Below are positions 17,748 to 25,068 of a stretch of 64,000 nt of DNA, piece after piece. Each line of letters starts with the position of its first letter. The stretch's first letter is position 1. Origin of the DNA: Perspicuibacillus lycopersici (GTDB taxonomy: Bacteria > Bacillota > Bacilli > Bacillales > Caldibacillaceae). The DNA lies in assembly GCF_025660475.1 (NCBI RefSeq), contig NZ_JAOUSF010000005.1:186001-250000 (forward strand). The letters are read 5' to 3'. Under the pieces are notes generated by a model, which was given only the letters and a program-made list of their open reading frames with translations, had not been told where the DNA came from and searched no databases. Position numbers and translations under genes: made by a program.

Positions 17748-18074
17748 TTACTCCCCTTTTTCCATTACTTTTTCTAAAATAATTCGTTCTTTAAATCCGC
17801 CGCGTTTGGCGAATTTATCTGCCTTCATTGCTAAAACCTTTTCCATATTTAGCTGATAGGCGTGCGCGATACTATCGATTACTTCTAATATATCGGCAAG
17901 CTCTTCTTCATTCGGCGTTTCTTGGAATTCCTTTAGCTCTTCTACTAATTTTTGCAGTAGTAACAGCTTAACCTCTGCTTCGGTCGTGATGTGGGTGAAT
18001 GGTAGATTATTTTCTTGCATAATTATTTCTGGAATTTTATCGCGCACTAGTTTGTTGTAGATTTTTTCTGGCAT
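17748..18074 (-). CDS. MazG-like nucleoside triphosphate pyrophosphohydrolase
   Basis: A 108-residue all-alpha NTP pyrophosphatase of the MazG/phosphoribosyl-ATP pyrophosphohydrolase superfamily. It begins with the typical 'YNKLVRDKIPEII' and carries the Mg-binding motif 'KLVEELKEF' with 'EELADILEVIDSIA' (E-x-x-E and E-x-x-D). It would hydrolyse non-canonical nucleotides to monophosphates plus PPi. It lies next to the defence operon, but a terminator at 18103-18131 separates them, so co-transcription is unlikely. Confidence 0.88.
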   Translation of the reverse strand: MPEKIYNKLVRDKIPEIIMQENNLPFTHITTEAEVKLLLLQKLVEELKEFQETPNEEELADILEVIDSIAHAYQLNMEKVLAMKADKFAKRGGFKERIILEKVMEKGE

Positions 18075-18102
18075 GTGTCATATTCCCTTCCCAAATATGT
18101 AA

Positions 18103-18131
18103 TAAATAAAACCACCCTTTTGCAAGAGTGG
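18103..18131 (-). terminator. Terminator of the ParA-GHKL-DUF6339 operon
   Basis: CCACTCTT pairs (one G-U) with AAGGGTGG over a 4-base loop, followed on the minus strand by TTTTATTTATT. It marks the end of the five-gene operon. Confidence 0.78.
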
Positions 18132-18203
18132 CCGTAATGCACCAAATATTCTCTCGGATTTTGTCAATCTATGCGTTTTCCCGAGGAATAATTTTTCATA
18201 TGG

Positions 18204-18980
18204 CTACACGAATAAATTTTCCGTTTCAAACAAATTCTCATAGCCATAGTACCTACATAAATATTTACCTACCATTTGTTCAATTTCCTCGGTCGTTAGC
18301 ATATCTAGTATCATCGCCGCTCCGACGACATTTAAATATTTGTTAGCTTGGACAAAGTGATCACGTTTAATGCTTATCCCATTATCCCGAAGCTTCACAA
18401 TTGCCCTTAATATTCCTCTAGTAATATTTGAATTAGATGTGAAATTACTAGAAAAGAAGACAACACTTCTTGCGGAAAAATCGCTTTCCGTAAAGAAATC
18501 GGTTAGCCAATATGGATTTTCCTTATTTGTTTCATCATAGGTCATATAGCCAACCCACCAAAGCCGAGAAATAATTTGTACAAATAGCGAACGTTTGGCA
18601 CCATTTCGGAAAAATAGGGAAGTATTTATCCTTTTATCGTTTCGATTATCCATATCCTTTTTCATCCGGTAAAAGGCATAATCTTTAAACTGTAAATGTG
18701 CTAGCCCTGCCCATAGCCTTTCTTGTGTTGCTTGTGTAACAGTTAAATGCTTTAAGGCATCATAAATATGTTTTACGTTCTCACGATCACTTACGGAATA
18801 ATTCTCATGAAAATTAAATGCAGGCAACTCAAATTCGATATTTGATTCCATAATTCTGCCCTCTTCAGCAAAATAACCACGAAACCATGGAGAATCTTTT
18901 TCATAATAATATTCCTTATAGGCGTCAAAATTCGTTCGTAAATCCATCAATGTATCATCGGAGATAAATTTTAGCTTCAT
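18204..18980 (-). CDS. DUF6339 family protein (last gene of defence operon)
   Basis: A 258-residue soluble protein matching the DUF6339 pattern as I know it: an N-terminal 'MKLKFISDDTLMDLR', a central 'ERLWAGLAHLQFKDYAFYR', then 'LFVQIISRLWWVGYMTYDET' and 'NPYWLTDFF', and a helical tail with 'KYLNVVGAAMILDMLTTEEI'. The function of the family is not known to me; it is met in restriction-modification neighbourhoods. Its ATG overlaps the stop codon of the preceding gene (TAATG), so translation is coupled. A decayed fragment of a second DUF6339 gene lies at about 26.8-26.96 kb. Confidence 0.85.
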   Translation of the reverse strand: MKLKFISDDTLMDLRTNFDAYKEYYYEKDSPWFRGYFAEEGRIMESNIEFELPAFNFHENYSVSDRENVKHIYDALKHLTVTQATQERLWAGLAHLQFKDYAFYRMKKDMDNRNDKRINTSLFFRNGAKRSLFVQIISRLWWVGYMTYDETNKENPYWLTDFFTESDFSARSVVFFSSNFTSNSNITRGILRAIVKLRDNGISIKRDHFVQANKYLNVVGAAMILDMLTTEEIEQMVGKYLCRYYGYENLFETENLFV

Positions 18981-19825
18981 TATTCATCACCTCTGCTAAT
19001 TTTCTCAATCTCTTCAAAGCATGCTTTATATGGTTTACGTAACACAAGCTGTGCTGCCTTTAACGCAGACAAGGAATCTGTACCAACATCCTCTAGACGA
19101 TATTGGTTATCGGCAAATATCTTTTCTAACACTTGATACCAGGTATACCCCTCGAGGTCCTCTCGATTGGAAGGGATTTTTGAAAAAACATAAACTAAGC
19201 TCGGAACAATGACTGCTGCTAATATTGTATTTTTCAGGCGAGACTTCGAGTTTGCTGCATACTGATTGTATTCATATTCCGGAAGCTCTATCGTAATATT
19301 ATCGGAATGGATATCGACTTCCATATATTCTTTCTTCAACGATTTCCTAATCGTGACAATGGATGGGAGATCTAATAGTTCGGTATTATCCTCAAACAAA
19401 TTCATTTCAATAGCTTCGCCAATTGCGACAATGTTTCCTTTTTCTAATGTAAATGAAAGGCCCTGGAACCAGTCGTTAAAACTAGCGTTTGTGTATGTTG
19501 CTATTTTTTCATTGGCAATTATGTACGAGTGAATTGTAACCTTCCCTCGTAATTTATTACTTGGAATGGCAATTTCCAATCTTTTGCTTTCTGATGGAAA
19601 GACATTCCGGTAGCTCGTTTGCCCACATTCCAAATGAAGCAGGTATGCACATTGCTTTTCCTCTATTAATCTTTGAATCTCTTGATTAATCAGTTCAAAA
19701 GTAGCCGCTATTCTCACTTCACCAAATGATTCGGCGACATCAATTGTCGTGTGAAAGGAAGAATCCGTATAGTCATCATTATTCATATATAGCACTGGAT
19801 ATGGATACGATGTACTAATTTTCAT
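18980..19825 (-). CDS. Uncharacterised defence-operon protein (between GHKL ATPase and DUF6339)
   Basis: A 281-residue protein of unknown family. Residues 1-190 look beta-rich ('TIDVAESFGEVRIAATFELI', 'YLLHLECGQTSYRNVFP', 'RLEIAIPSNKLRGKVTI'), with Cys in 'CAYLLHLECG'; residues 200-280 are helical. I see no nuclease or nucleotide-binding motif. It starts at an ATG with GGAGGTGG upstream, inside the last 11 bases of the GHKL gene, and its stop overlaps the start of the DUF6339 gene. Such tight packing points to a subunit or adaptor working with both neighbours; that is inference. Confidence 0.8.
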   Translation of the reverse strand: MKISTSYPYPVLYMNNDDYTDSSFHTTIDVAESFGEVRIAATFELINQEIQRLIEEKQCAYLLHLECGQTSYRNVFPSESKRLEIAIPSNKLRGKVTIHSYIIANEKIATYTNASFNDWFQGLSFTLEKGNIVAIGEAIEMNLFEDNTELLDLPSIVTIRKSLKKEYMEVDIHSDNITIELPEYEYNQYAANSKSRLKNTILAAVIVPSLVYVFSKIPSNREDLEGYTWYQVLEKIFADNQYRLEDVGTDSLSALKAAQLVLRKPYKACFEEIEKISRGDE

Positions 19826-21758
19826 ATAGTACCACCTCCATTACACAGTAATCGGAATAATCGACACCTACATCTAAAATAAAATTCTTTTTCGCCTTTA
19901 AGGAATTTAAGTAAATCGTATCTCCACTAATGCGATCCACCGTGACACGTCCATCATTTGTTTCGGCTGTTTGTACTGGTAATGCAAAATTACTTTGTTC
20001 TCCTAAAATGGTAAACACTAATCGAGCACTCGCTAATGATTTCGTAGGGGTAATCATAAATCGATATTTTCCTTCTGCTTTGTTTGTACAAATATATCGG
20101 TGTGTCATTTCAATAGGCTGTGTGCTTGGCTTTCGTTGGCGCTCCTGACGAGTTTGACCAGGTTCTTCGGGATCCAGTGTGTTGGTGCCATCTGGTTCTG
20201 TTAAACCGCCACCATCTATTCCTCCTTCTGCATGCTTCCCTGTTCCATTGCCGCCACGATTACCACCAGGAGTAATACCAAATTCCCCTATCAATTGCTT
20301 TTCAATATCTACTTCATTTGTCGTACCCTTTGGTTTTTCTTGCAGCACTTCTTCCTGTTTCTTTTCCTTCTTAATAATCGACTTAATCGTACTACTTAAT
20401 GTTTCACGACGCTTTGCTGTTGCATCTGTTAGTCTTGACTTATTCGGAAGAAAGTCACTTAAACCGGTAGCATCCATGCTATCCGTGATTTTTTCCTGAA
20501 AATGTTCCTTCACGGTATTCCGGATAAACTTCCGTAAGTCTTCATAAATCCGTTTGGCTAATTTTGGATTTTTCTCGTATCGTTCGGGAGACCATTCATT
20601 GTGGGCAGGGTTTTCCATTTGTTTAAAAATATTGTTCATATTCGTACCCGTAATCATGAGAAGTCCTGTAAAGGAAATGCTGCCACTAATATTCTTTTGC
20701 TCAAAAATGCGCATGCCTGTCTTTCTTGTCATCAGCACTCGTCGGTTTAAATCCTCCCCATTCAACAAATATAGGTTTGCCTCTCCCTCATCAAAAGCAA
20801 TATCACGAGTATATTTTTTCGCAGGATAGGAAATTTTGATTGTATTATTCGATGTTAAAAGCAGAAAATAATTTTTTACTATTATATTTTCCTCATTATC
20901 TTCAAGCCCTAATATCAAATCCGTGATATTTTGATCATTAATTTCAAATCCATTGATTTTTACCACTAATTTCTTTTGATATACGGTAATAAAGAAATTG
21001 AACAGTACCGATTTACGAATTTCCTCCTCCCAATTATCTACTGGATGAAAGCCTGATACATAAATATCGGTCCCTGTTTCCTTCCTCGTAAAATTAGGAT
21101 CTAGCGAAAATTTCCCCTGAATCGCAGTTGAGTTTTCATTTGTCGTAAAATAGCCATTTCCTAATGTGTAGGAATTCACGTCTTTTTGATAGGACATAAT
21201 ATTTGCCACGCCGATATAAGACTCATAGCCTGTCATATCTTGTGATGAATAAAAGAGCGTACGTAGCTTGGAGTTTAAAAATGGGGCAGATTTCCCGATT
21301 CCGAAACTACCACCCGAGCTTTCATTCTTATTGGAAGAACCCGCTTCCTTTACTAAAGAGCTCCATGGGGTGCCAATTTCTCCACTATCCGCTCCCTCTA
21401 ATCCTTTCGTATTGAAATCACTAATTCGTAAAAATGGAATATGATCCATATGCATTTGACTAATCGCACTTCTTAAAAACTCTTCACTCTTTTGGTTTCT
21501 ACCCTGCCAAGTATCCTGGCATTTATATAAAACATCAATAAATTCGCTCCGATTCGGAAAACGGTCAGAGTGTATTTGAAATGTTTGAAACTCCACGATG
21601 ACCGGTTTTTTATTATCCTTTACTGCATCTAATGAATTTTGACATATTTCCCTTGTCAATGATTCTAATGCGTTACCGCGGAACGTCTCTAATCCTGCAT
21701 TGTTAATGGAGTTAATTAATCCTCCAGTTGCTGCCGGAAAATTCCAAAAAGCGTTCAA
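19815..21758 (-). CDS. GHKL (MutL/Hsp90-fold) ATPase of the defence operon
   Basis: About 647 residues. ATP-site motifs of the GHKL fold are visible: motif I 'REICQNSLDAV' (Glu37, Asn41, Asp44), motif II 'LRISDFNTKGL' (Asp114, Gly119; the usual DxGxG is altered), the glycine lid 'SSGGSFGIGKSAPF' (149-160) and a later 'TGTDIYVSGF'. A Gly-rich linker near residues 500-545 leads to a beta-rich C-terminal domain of about 100 residues. It is not a housekeeping MutL. Related GHKL ATPases are known in restriction-modification neighbourhoods. I prefer the second of two adjacent TTG codons (21758), six bases after GAGGGGG. It follows the small helical gene by 111 bases and overlaps the next gene by 11. 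Confidence 0.85.
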   Translation of the reverse strand: MNAFWNFPAATGGLINSINNAGLETFRGNALESLTREICQNSLDAVKDNKKPVIVEFQTFQIHSDRFPNRSEFIDVLYKCQDTWQGRNQKSEEFLRSAISQMHMDHIPFLRISDFNTKGLEGADSGEIGTPWSSLVKEAGSSNKNESSGGSFGIGKSAPFLNSKLRTLFYSSQDMTGYESYIGVANIMSYQKDVNSYTLGNGYFTTNENSTAIQGKFSLDPNFTRKETGTDIYVSGFHPVDNWEEEIRKSVLFNFFITVYQKKLVVKINGFEINDQNITDLILGLEDNEENIIVKNYFLLLTSNNTIKISYPAKKYTRDIAFDEGEANLYLLNGEDLNRRVLMTRKTGMRIFEQKNISGSISFTGLLMITGTNMNNIFKQMENPAHNEWSPERYEKNPKLAKRIYEDLRKFIRNTVKEHFQEKITDSMDATGLSDFLPNKSRLTDATAKRRETLSSTIKSIIKKEKKQEEVLQEKPKGTTNEVDIEKQLIGEFGITPGGNRGGNGTGKHAEGGIDGGGLTEPDGTNTLDPEEPGQTRQERQRKPSTQPIEMTHRYICTNKAEGKYRFMITPTKSLASARLVFTILGEQSNFALPVQTAETNDGRVTVDRISGDTIYLNSLKAKKNFILDVGVDYSDYCVMEVVLYEN

Positions 21759-21869
21759 CAATATCCCCCTCTTCTTCCTGAAAACAAAAAATATACTTAT
21801 ATTTTTCTAATATAATAATAATTTTACCAAATAATTTCCTATTTCAAAATAGTTATTTCATAGAACAAT

Positions 21870-22406
21870 TTAATTGACCTTCTTTCGTGAGTTAACAATT
21901 TCATTTGCCATTGATAAAAAGCTTTTCACCGAATCATCTGACTGCTTTTTTTGTAGTAAAAGCTCGATTTCCTTTTCGAGGGTTTGGAGTGGTGCATTAC
22001 GATAATGGCTGAGGTATTTGTTTACTAATTCTGCCTTTGTATTTTTAGCTCTCGTTAATAAAACCCGTTCTCCCACATATGCTTGCAATTCCTTTACCGT
22101 ACGGAACACGGCCTTTGATTGAAGCAATGCTTGGATTTGCGTGAGGAGCTGATAGGTATTTGGTGGGAGCTCCTTGACATTTTCAATATTTACTAGCTCT
22201 TTTTTATTGTTAGGAGATTTTTGTCGTTTTTCTACCACTTGCTGTTCACTTGTGTCGTTATTTAGCTCCTGCAGGAACCCCAACACTTCCGAAAGATAAC
22301 CGTCTCTATTTTGTAATACCTCCCGTACTTCTTGAAAATCTTGATCACTATGAATCATTCGTGGCTTTAATAAATCTAATAGTAATAGTTTACTAGTTGT
22401 TGTCAT
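21870..22406 (-). CDS. Small helical protein coupled to ParA
   Basis: A 178-residue charged, mainly helical protein (MTTTSKLLLLDLLKPRMIHS at the start, coiled-coil-like 'LQTLEKEIELLLQKKQSDD' near the end). Its ATG overlaps the ParA stop codon (ATGA), the arrangement usual for ParA and its partner protein. There is no ParB nuclease-like or helix-turn-helix motif that I can name, so a partner or adaptor role is inferred from position. No database family recognised. Confidence 0.75.
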   Translation of the reverse strand: MTTTSKLLLLDLLKPRMIHSDQDFQEVREVLQNRDGYLSEVLGFLQELNNDTSEQQVVEKRQKSPNNKKELVNIENVKELPPNTYQLLTQIQALLQSKAVFRTVKELQAYVGERVLLTRAKNTKAELVNKYLSHYRNAPLQTLEKEIELLLQKKQSDDSVKSFLSMANEIVNSRKKVN

Positions 22407-23449
22407 TCCAGCCCCACCTTTTGTAAAAATTCATCCCCCACCTGGTAAAACTCCTTCATAATATAATCACGAACCCTATTTGCAAGAAACATCGGCTTAC
22501 CTTCGCGAATTCCATTAACAAACGATTTTGATTCACGTACTTCACTTTCGAAAACTGACCAATTTCTCTCGCGTGCAAAGGCGCTTACTTCTTGCTTGGA
22601 GAGGCGGCTTTCCGGAGAATCATTTGCTTCAACTGTGTTAAAAATAATCCCAGAAACCTTAATTTCGTTTTCTCCTGCATTATCATGATTAAATTCATCA
22701 ATACTACTTGCTAAAAGCGGCAACCCAATCGTGGCTAATTTTTCAAGTTTTACTGGAATAATAATCGAATCGCTTGCGAGGTAGCTTGCAGTCGTTAAAA
22801 TGGAGTCGGTTGGAGGACAATCAATTAGGACTAAATCATATTTTTCCTTGTATTCCATTAAAAAGCGTCGTAATTTATGTTCTTTTGAGGTTGGATTTTT
22901 TAATGTTTTTGTTAGTTCTACTTTTGCAGGGATTAAATCGATACAGCTGCCATCCTTAAATGCTTCTACTCGATGAAAAATGCTTGCGGTAACCTTTGCA
23001 CTATTTTCAAAAATGTCGACAGTAGATTGGTTTCCATTTATCAAAAAATCTTTATACTGTTCTTCTCCTAAAAAAATTTGCGTTAAATTGGATTGTGGAT
23101 CTAAATCAACGACAAGTACTTTGTACGCTTTTTTGAAGGCGGCATACCAGGATAAGTTATACGTTAACGTTGTTTTCCCGACGCCACCTTTCATGTTTAA
23201 CATTGACACTACCTTTGTCATCCTTCCTACCCCCTCTACCCATTCTTGGATTAGCCTTAACCGCTTCTGCCCTAAATTATGGCGCACAAAATCCTTTGCC
23301 AATTCATCCCGGTGCAGCTTAATTAGTTCCAACAGCTCATTAATCCTCGCCTTCTCATATTGATCCCGCCTCGTAAAAACCGAAAACGTACTACACTCAT
23401 CCACCAATTGCACGACACGTTTGACTAACTCTTGTTGGGACAATTTCAA
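22403..23449 (-). CDS. ParA/Soj-type ATPase with N-terminal helical extension
   Basis: A 348-residue deviant-Walker ATPase. Residues 1-76 form a helical extension, as in plasmid type Ia ParA proteins. The P-loop 'KGGVGKTT' is at 87-94 with signature Lys87, then 'VLVVDLDPQSNLTQIF' (A' motif) and 'YDLVLIDCPPTDSILT' (Walker B). ParA proteins dimerise on ATP, bind DNA non-specifically and move or position partner complexes. The start is the TTG at 23449 with AAAGGAGG seven bases upstream; an in-frame TTG at 23536 has no such site. First gene of the five-gene operon. Chromosomal or plasmid partition seems unlikely, since no ParB follows. Confidence 0.88.
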   Translation of the reverse strand: MKLSQQELVKRVVQLVDECSTFSVFTRRDQYEKARINELLELIKLHRDELAKDFVRHNLGQKRLRLIQEWVEGVGRMTKVVSMLNMKGGVGKTTLTYNLSWYAAFKKAYKVLVVDLDPQSNLTQIFLGEEQYKDFLINGNQSTVDIFENSAKVTASIFHRVEAFKDGSCIDLIPAKVELTKTLKNPTSKEHKLRRFLMEYKEKYDLVLIDCPPTDSILTTASYLASDSIIIPVKLEKLATIGLPLLASSIDEFNHDNAGENEIKVSGIIFNTVEANDSPESRLSKQEVSAFARERNWSVFESEVRESKSFVNGIREGKPMFLANRVRDYIMKEFYQVGDEFLQKVGLE

Positions 23450-23684
23450 AATTTTTCCTCCTTTCTGAAAAGTATTATATGAGGATTCCATAGGGGTATG
23501 ACTATTTGGGGAAATAAAATTAAATAATTTATTCAAACATAGAGAAAATCAATATTACAAATTCCGATATTATATTTAATTTGCTATTACAATTGGAATA
23601 TCTTCTACTCTATGATAAAATGTAATACTAATTGCATTTATATTTACTATTATATTATTGAATAATTAATATAAATTTTTTATA

Positions 23685-23724
23685 GATCTTTTGAAATAAC
23701 TATGTTATAATTATTTCAAAAGAT
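23685..23724 (+). promoter_or_regulatory. Methyltransferase promoter inside a 14-bp inverted repeat containing GATC
   Basis: Perfect 14-bp arms ATCTTTTGAAATAA (23686-23699) and its complement (23711-23724) flank an 11-base centre. TATAAT at 23706-23711 with TG one base before it (TGTTATAAT) forms an extended -10 promoter whose transcript would start near the right arm and lead into the methyltransferase gene. GATC, the predicted target of the enzyme pair, lies at 23685-23688, on the outer edge of the left arm. An operator or methylation-sensitive feedback is inferred. Confidence 0.65.
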
Positions 23725-23741
23725 ACGAAAGGATGTTCGGT

Positions 23742-25001
23742 ATGGAAAATCGTAACCCACTACGTGTAGTAGAATTATTTGCTGGTGTAGGCGGTTTTCG
23801 TCTTGGTTTGGAAAAAGCCAACTCTGATTTATTTAAGATTACTTGGGCAAATCAATGGGAACCGTCCAAAAAAGCTCAAGATGCATTCGAATGCTATACT
23901 AAAAATTTTCAAACTGGTATTCATGTTAATAAAGATATTACTACAATTCCAAACGAGGAATTTATTGAACAAGCTCCGGATTTAGTTGTAGGTGGTTTTC
24001 CATGTCAAGATTACTCGGTAGCCCGCTCACTGTCTGGAGAGAAAGGATTACAGGGAAAAAAAGGAGTATTATTTTGGGAAATTAAAAGAGTATTAGAAAA
24101 TACTCATCCTAAATATGTATTGTTAGAAAATGTGGATAGATTACTTAAATCCCCTTCAAAACAACGTGGAAGAGATTTTGCTATTATGTTGGCAACATTT
24201 AGAGACTTAAATTATTCAGTTGAATGGCGTGTAATTAATGCAGCGGAATATGGATTTGCACAAAGGCGGAGAAGAACATTCATTTTTGCTTATAAAAACG
24301 GAATCACCTTTGAAGGAATACAACATAAACTTTCTGATGAGGAAATTTTGTTTAAAGAAGGCTTTTTCGCTAAACCTTTTCCTATACTTGAAAATCCTTA
24401 CAAAGGAAGATTAAGTAAGGTAGAGCTACCACAAGATATAGTCGAAATTTCCGATACGTTTAAATACGAATTCCATACATCAGGTATTATGAGAAATGGG
24501 AAAATTACAACCGTCCAATTGGAACCAGTACCATTTTCTCCAACACCTTTAAAAGATATTTTAATAGAAGAAAGTTTTGTAGATGAAAAATTTTATCTTA
24601 CTAAAGATGCAGAAGAAAAATTCGCTTACTTGAGAGGTCCTAAAAAAATCGAACGAACTTCTGCTACTGGTCATAAATATATATTTTCCGAAGGCGGGAT
24701 GTCCCCTACTGATGATTTGGACAAGCCTGGTAGAACTATGCTTACTAGTGAGGGAACTACTAATAGAAGTTCACATATCATTGAGGTAAATGGTCGTAAG
24801 AGATTTCTTACTCCTATAGAATGTGAAAGATTGAACGGTTTTCCTGATGACTGGACTGCTGGTATGACAGATAGAATGAGATATTTCTGTATGGGAAATG
24901 CATTAGTGGTTGGATTAATACAGATTATGGGAGAACGAATTGATGAAATTGACAAATTAAATATTAATGATCAAGTACAATTGGAATTATCTTTAAGCTG
25001 A
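23742..25001 (+). CDS. DNA (cytosine-5) methyltransferase, predicted GATC-specific
   Basis: A 419-residue C5 methyltransferase that would protect host DNA from the neighbouring nuclease. Motif I 'VVELFAGVGGFRLGL' binds AdoMet (9-23); motif IV 'GGFPCQDYS' has the catalytic Cys88; motif VI 'LLENVDRLL' has Glu129; motif VIII 'AAEYGFAQRRRR' follows; motifs IX and X are 'RFLTPIECERLNGFPDDW' and 'GNALVVGLI'. The target-recognition region is about residues 190-330. Specificity (GATm5C) is inferred from its Sau3AI-type partner. The ATG at 23742 has AAAGGA eight bases upstream; an ATG at 23733 overlaps that site. It is more AT-rich than surrounding housekeeping genes, suggesting transfer. Confidence 0.93.
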   Translation: MENRNPLRVVELFAGVGGFRLGLEKANSDLFKITWANQWEPSKKAQDAFECYTKNFQTGIHVNKDITTIPNEEFIEQAPDLVVGGFPCQDYSVARSLSGEKGLQGKKGVLFWEIKRVLENTHPKYVLLENVDRLLKSPSKQRGRDFAIMLATFRDLNYSVEWRVINAAEYGFAQRRRRTFIFAYKNGITFEGIQHKLSDEEILFKEGFFAKPFPILENPYKGRLSKVELPQDIVEISDTFKYEFHTSGIMRNGKITTVQLEPVPFSPTPLKDILIEESFVDEKFYLTKDAEEKFAYLRGPKKIERTSATGHKYIFSEGGMSPTDDLDKPGRTMLTSEGTTNRSSHIIEVNGRKRFLTPIECERLNGFPDDWTAGMTDRMRYFCMGNALVVGLIQIMGERIDEIDKLNINDQVQLELSLS

Positions 25002-25030
25002 TACTAATGAAAGTATCAGCTTATTTTGTT
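24994..25030 (+). terminator. Hairpin between methyltransferase and endonuclease genes
   Basis: A perfect 11-bp stem (TAAGCTGATAC with its complement, 8-base loop) overlaps the methyltransferase stop codon and is followed by TTTTG. It should reduce read-through into the endonuclease gene. Confidence 0.8.
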
Positions 25031-25068
25031 ATTATTGTTATATAAATGCTTATAGGAGGTACTTTCTA

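Noticed and set aside
17748..18074. MazG-like gene as a sixth member of the defence operon
   Set aside because: A terminator at 18103-18131 follows the DUF6339 gene, and MazG-like genes are common on their own.
19815..21758. Housekeeping mismatch-repair MutL
   Set aside because: Motif II differs from DxGxG, the C-terminal part is unlike MutL, and there is no mutS nearby.
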